In this document: in pieces, positions 12,710 through 13,875 of the stretch
Numbering within the stretch: position 1 is the stretch's first letter
How the letters are laid out: the number at the start of each line of letters is the position of its first letter
NCBI GenBank assembly: GCA_964519955.1
Contig: CAZFLM010000122.1
Location: forward strand, 1 to 13,875
Direction: 5' to 3'
Length of the DNA: 13,875 nucleotides
DNA from: CAZFLM01 sp964519955
Lineage (GTDB): Bacteria > Armatimonadota > Chthonomonadetes > Chthonomonadales > CAJBBX01
The notes under the pieces: model-generated
What the model saw: the letters and a program-made list of their open reading frames with translations, nothing else
The model's database searches: none
Told to the model about the DNA's origin: nothing
Made by a program: the position numbers and the translations under genes

Positions 12710-13875
12710 TGGCGCCTCTCGTGCTTGCCGTCGCCGCGATACTGGCCGCCTCGCCGCCGCCCGCCGTCTACACGTCCACCCGGTGCGTGACGGACATCGC
12801 GATCGCGAAGGACGGCGCGGTCTGGGTGGGTACGACGGGCGGCGTTCTGCTGCGTGGGGCAGATGGAGTCTGGCGCAAGTTCACGGCGGCGGACGGCCTG
12901 CCGAGCAGCGAGGTGCGCGGCTTCGTTCTGCAAGGAGCGAGCGTGGTCGCCGTGTTCCCGACAGCCTCGGCGCGGTGGGACGGCCGGGCGTGGCACGCGG
13001 AGGCCGCCCCACGGCCGCTTCCCCGCGCCGCCGCGCCGCCCACCCAGACCTGCGCGACGGAGTGGCAGGGCAAGTGGGTGGTGGCGTCTCCGACAGGCCT
13101 CCAGGTTCTCAGGACAGGCAGGGACGCCCATCCGGCCAGGGATGCAGCCGGCAGCGGGACGGGCAGGGACGCCCATCCCACCGGAGGCGCTCGATCTGGC
13201 CGCGAGACGATCCCGCTGCCGCCGAGCAAGGGGTCGCACGTCAGCGCGATGGCGCCACGGGGAGGCGTGCTGCTGGCCGCCATGTACGGCGACGGGCTGT
13301 GGGAGTGGAACGGCGCGGCGTGGCGATCGGCGAAGCCCGTCGTGCCGGTCGGCGCTCGCGAGATCACCGCGCTGGCGTCGACGGGCTCCACGCTCTGGCT
13401 GGGCACGCGGCGGGCGGGCGTGTGGCAGTGGGACGGCGAGCGCTGGTCGCAGCACCTGCAGCCAGATGAACCCTTCGACCACAACGTGCAGTCGCTGGCC
13501 GAGTTCGACGGGCGGCTCTACGCGAGCACTCTGGAGGACGGGCTGGTGGTCTGCGACGGTGGCCAGTGGCAGCACGTGGCGCCTCCGACGATCTCCAGCG
13601 TTGCGCCCAGGCAGATGGCCGAGTTCGAGGGCGCCCTCTATGTTCGGCACGGGCATGGCAAGGTGGATCGCCTGGCGGGCGGCGTCTGGCAGAGCGATGT
13701 GTTCGCCTCGCTGCCTCGCAGGCAGGTGAACGCCCTCGCGGTCTGCGGACACCGGCTATTCGCGGCGCAGTGGGGCGGGTGGAGCGAGTTCGACTGGACA
13801 CGCTGGACGCATCGCCTGGACCTGCCCGAGCTGCAAGGGGTGCAGACGACCGCCATCCTGGCGACGGAGCGCGCC
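12709..13875 (+). CDS. Exported beta-propeller (two-component-regulator-propeller-like) protein, cut by right edge
   Basis: The frame is open from the ATG at 12709 to the last base (389 codons), so the C-terminus is missing. TGATG fuses the stop of the VIT gene and this start, giving translational coupling. Residues 1 to about 19 form a signal peptide (LVLAVAAILAASPPP). At least five blades of about 40-45 residues follow, each with a pattern like GAVWVGTTGGVLL, DGVWRKFTAADGLPS, STLWLGTRRAGVWQWDGERW or GRLYASTLEDGLVVCDG. This is the reg_prop style found in sensor domains of hybrid histidine kinases and in secreted proteins. Whether a kinase or membrane part follows cannot be seen. Residues 136-157 hold two in-frame copies of TGRDAHP, encoded by the repeat at 13112-13182. 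Confidence 0.85.
   Translation, partial: MAPLVLAVAAILAASPPPAVYTSTRCVTDIAIAKDGAVWVGTTGGVLLRGADGVWRKFTAADGLPSSEVRGFVLQGASVVAVFPTASARWDGRAWHAEAAPRPLPRAAAPPTQTCATEWQGKWVVASPTGLQVLRTGRDAHPARDAAGSGTGRDAHPTGGARSGRETIPLPPSKGSHVSAMAPRGGVLLAAMYGDGLWEWNGAAWRSAKPVVPVGAREITALASTGSTLWLGTRRAGVWQWDGERWSQHLQPDEPFDHNVQSLAEFDGRLYASTLEDGLVVCDGGQWQHVAPPTISSVAPRQMAEFEGALYVRHGHGKVDRLAGGVWQSDVFASLPRRQVNALAVCGHRLFAAQWGGWSEFDWTRWTHRLDLPELQGVQTTAILATERA
13112..13182 (+). repeat. Two tandem copies of a palindromic element inside the propeller gene
   Basis: The core GGCAGGGACGCCCATCC occurs at 13117-13133 and again at 13162-13178, exactly 45 bases apart, so both copies are read in the same frame. The second copy is a hairpin: GGGACGGGC pairs with GCCCATCCC. 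The 28 bases between cores are not similar to the core. A diverged copy lies at 5846-5869. Confidence 0.85.

Overview
The window is GC-rich throughout, and nearly every gene has a Shine-Dalgarno sequence, so it is bacterial. No rRNA, tRNA, CRISPR array or transposase is visible. The gene content suggests a free-living, polysaccharide-degrading bacterium of the Armatimonadota/Planctomycetota type: exported multi-domain glycoside hydrolases, a cysteine hydrolase related to isochorismatases, a VIT-domain protein and a propeller protein. That placement is an inference from gene style, not a proven taxonomy.

Layout, left to right. A 5'-truncated gene with a winged-helix-like start reads out of the left edge (3-497, +). 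It is followed by a 373-base convergent gap holding two dyads. A long minus-strand stretch then carries a stand-alone GIY-YIG protein (871-1149), a secreted clan GH-A glycoside hydrolase with two carbohydrate-binding-like domains (1166-3835), and a MazF/PemK-type toxin-antitoxin pair (3881-4406) with its own promoter, operator-like dyad and leader hairpin. Next comes an isochorismatase-like cysteine hydrolase broken by two +1 frameshifts (4563-5386). A small SdpI-like membrane protein (5484-5822, +) is divergent from it. A nested inverted repeat separates this gene from a convergent GH127-type hydrolase with a LamG-like C-terminal domain (5932-8385, -), which lies 22 bases downstream of rarA (8408-9763, -).

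A back-to-back pair of sigma70-type promoters (9820-9848 minus, 9864-9892 plus) separates rarA from a plus-strand operon that leaves the window. The first operon gene encodes an exported VIT-domain protein (10130-12709). It appears to lack the von Willebrand A domain that normally follows VIT, and carries a helical repeat array instead. The second gene overlaps it by one base and encodes an exported beta-propeller protein (12709 to the right edge). Two copies of a short palindromic element are inserted in frame in that protein, and a relative of the element lies between genes at 5846-5869.

The two glycoside hydrolases could act together on plant or algal polysaccharide. The most unusual unit is the coupled VIT/propeller operon, whose function I cannot name. 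Toxin-antitoxin, GIY-YIG and frameshifted genes between the hydrolases mark this part as accessory and rearranged.
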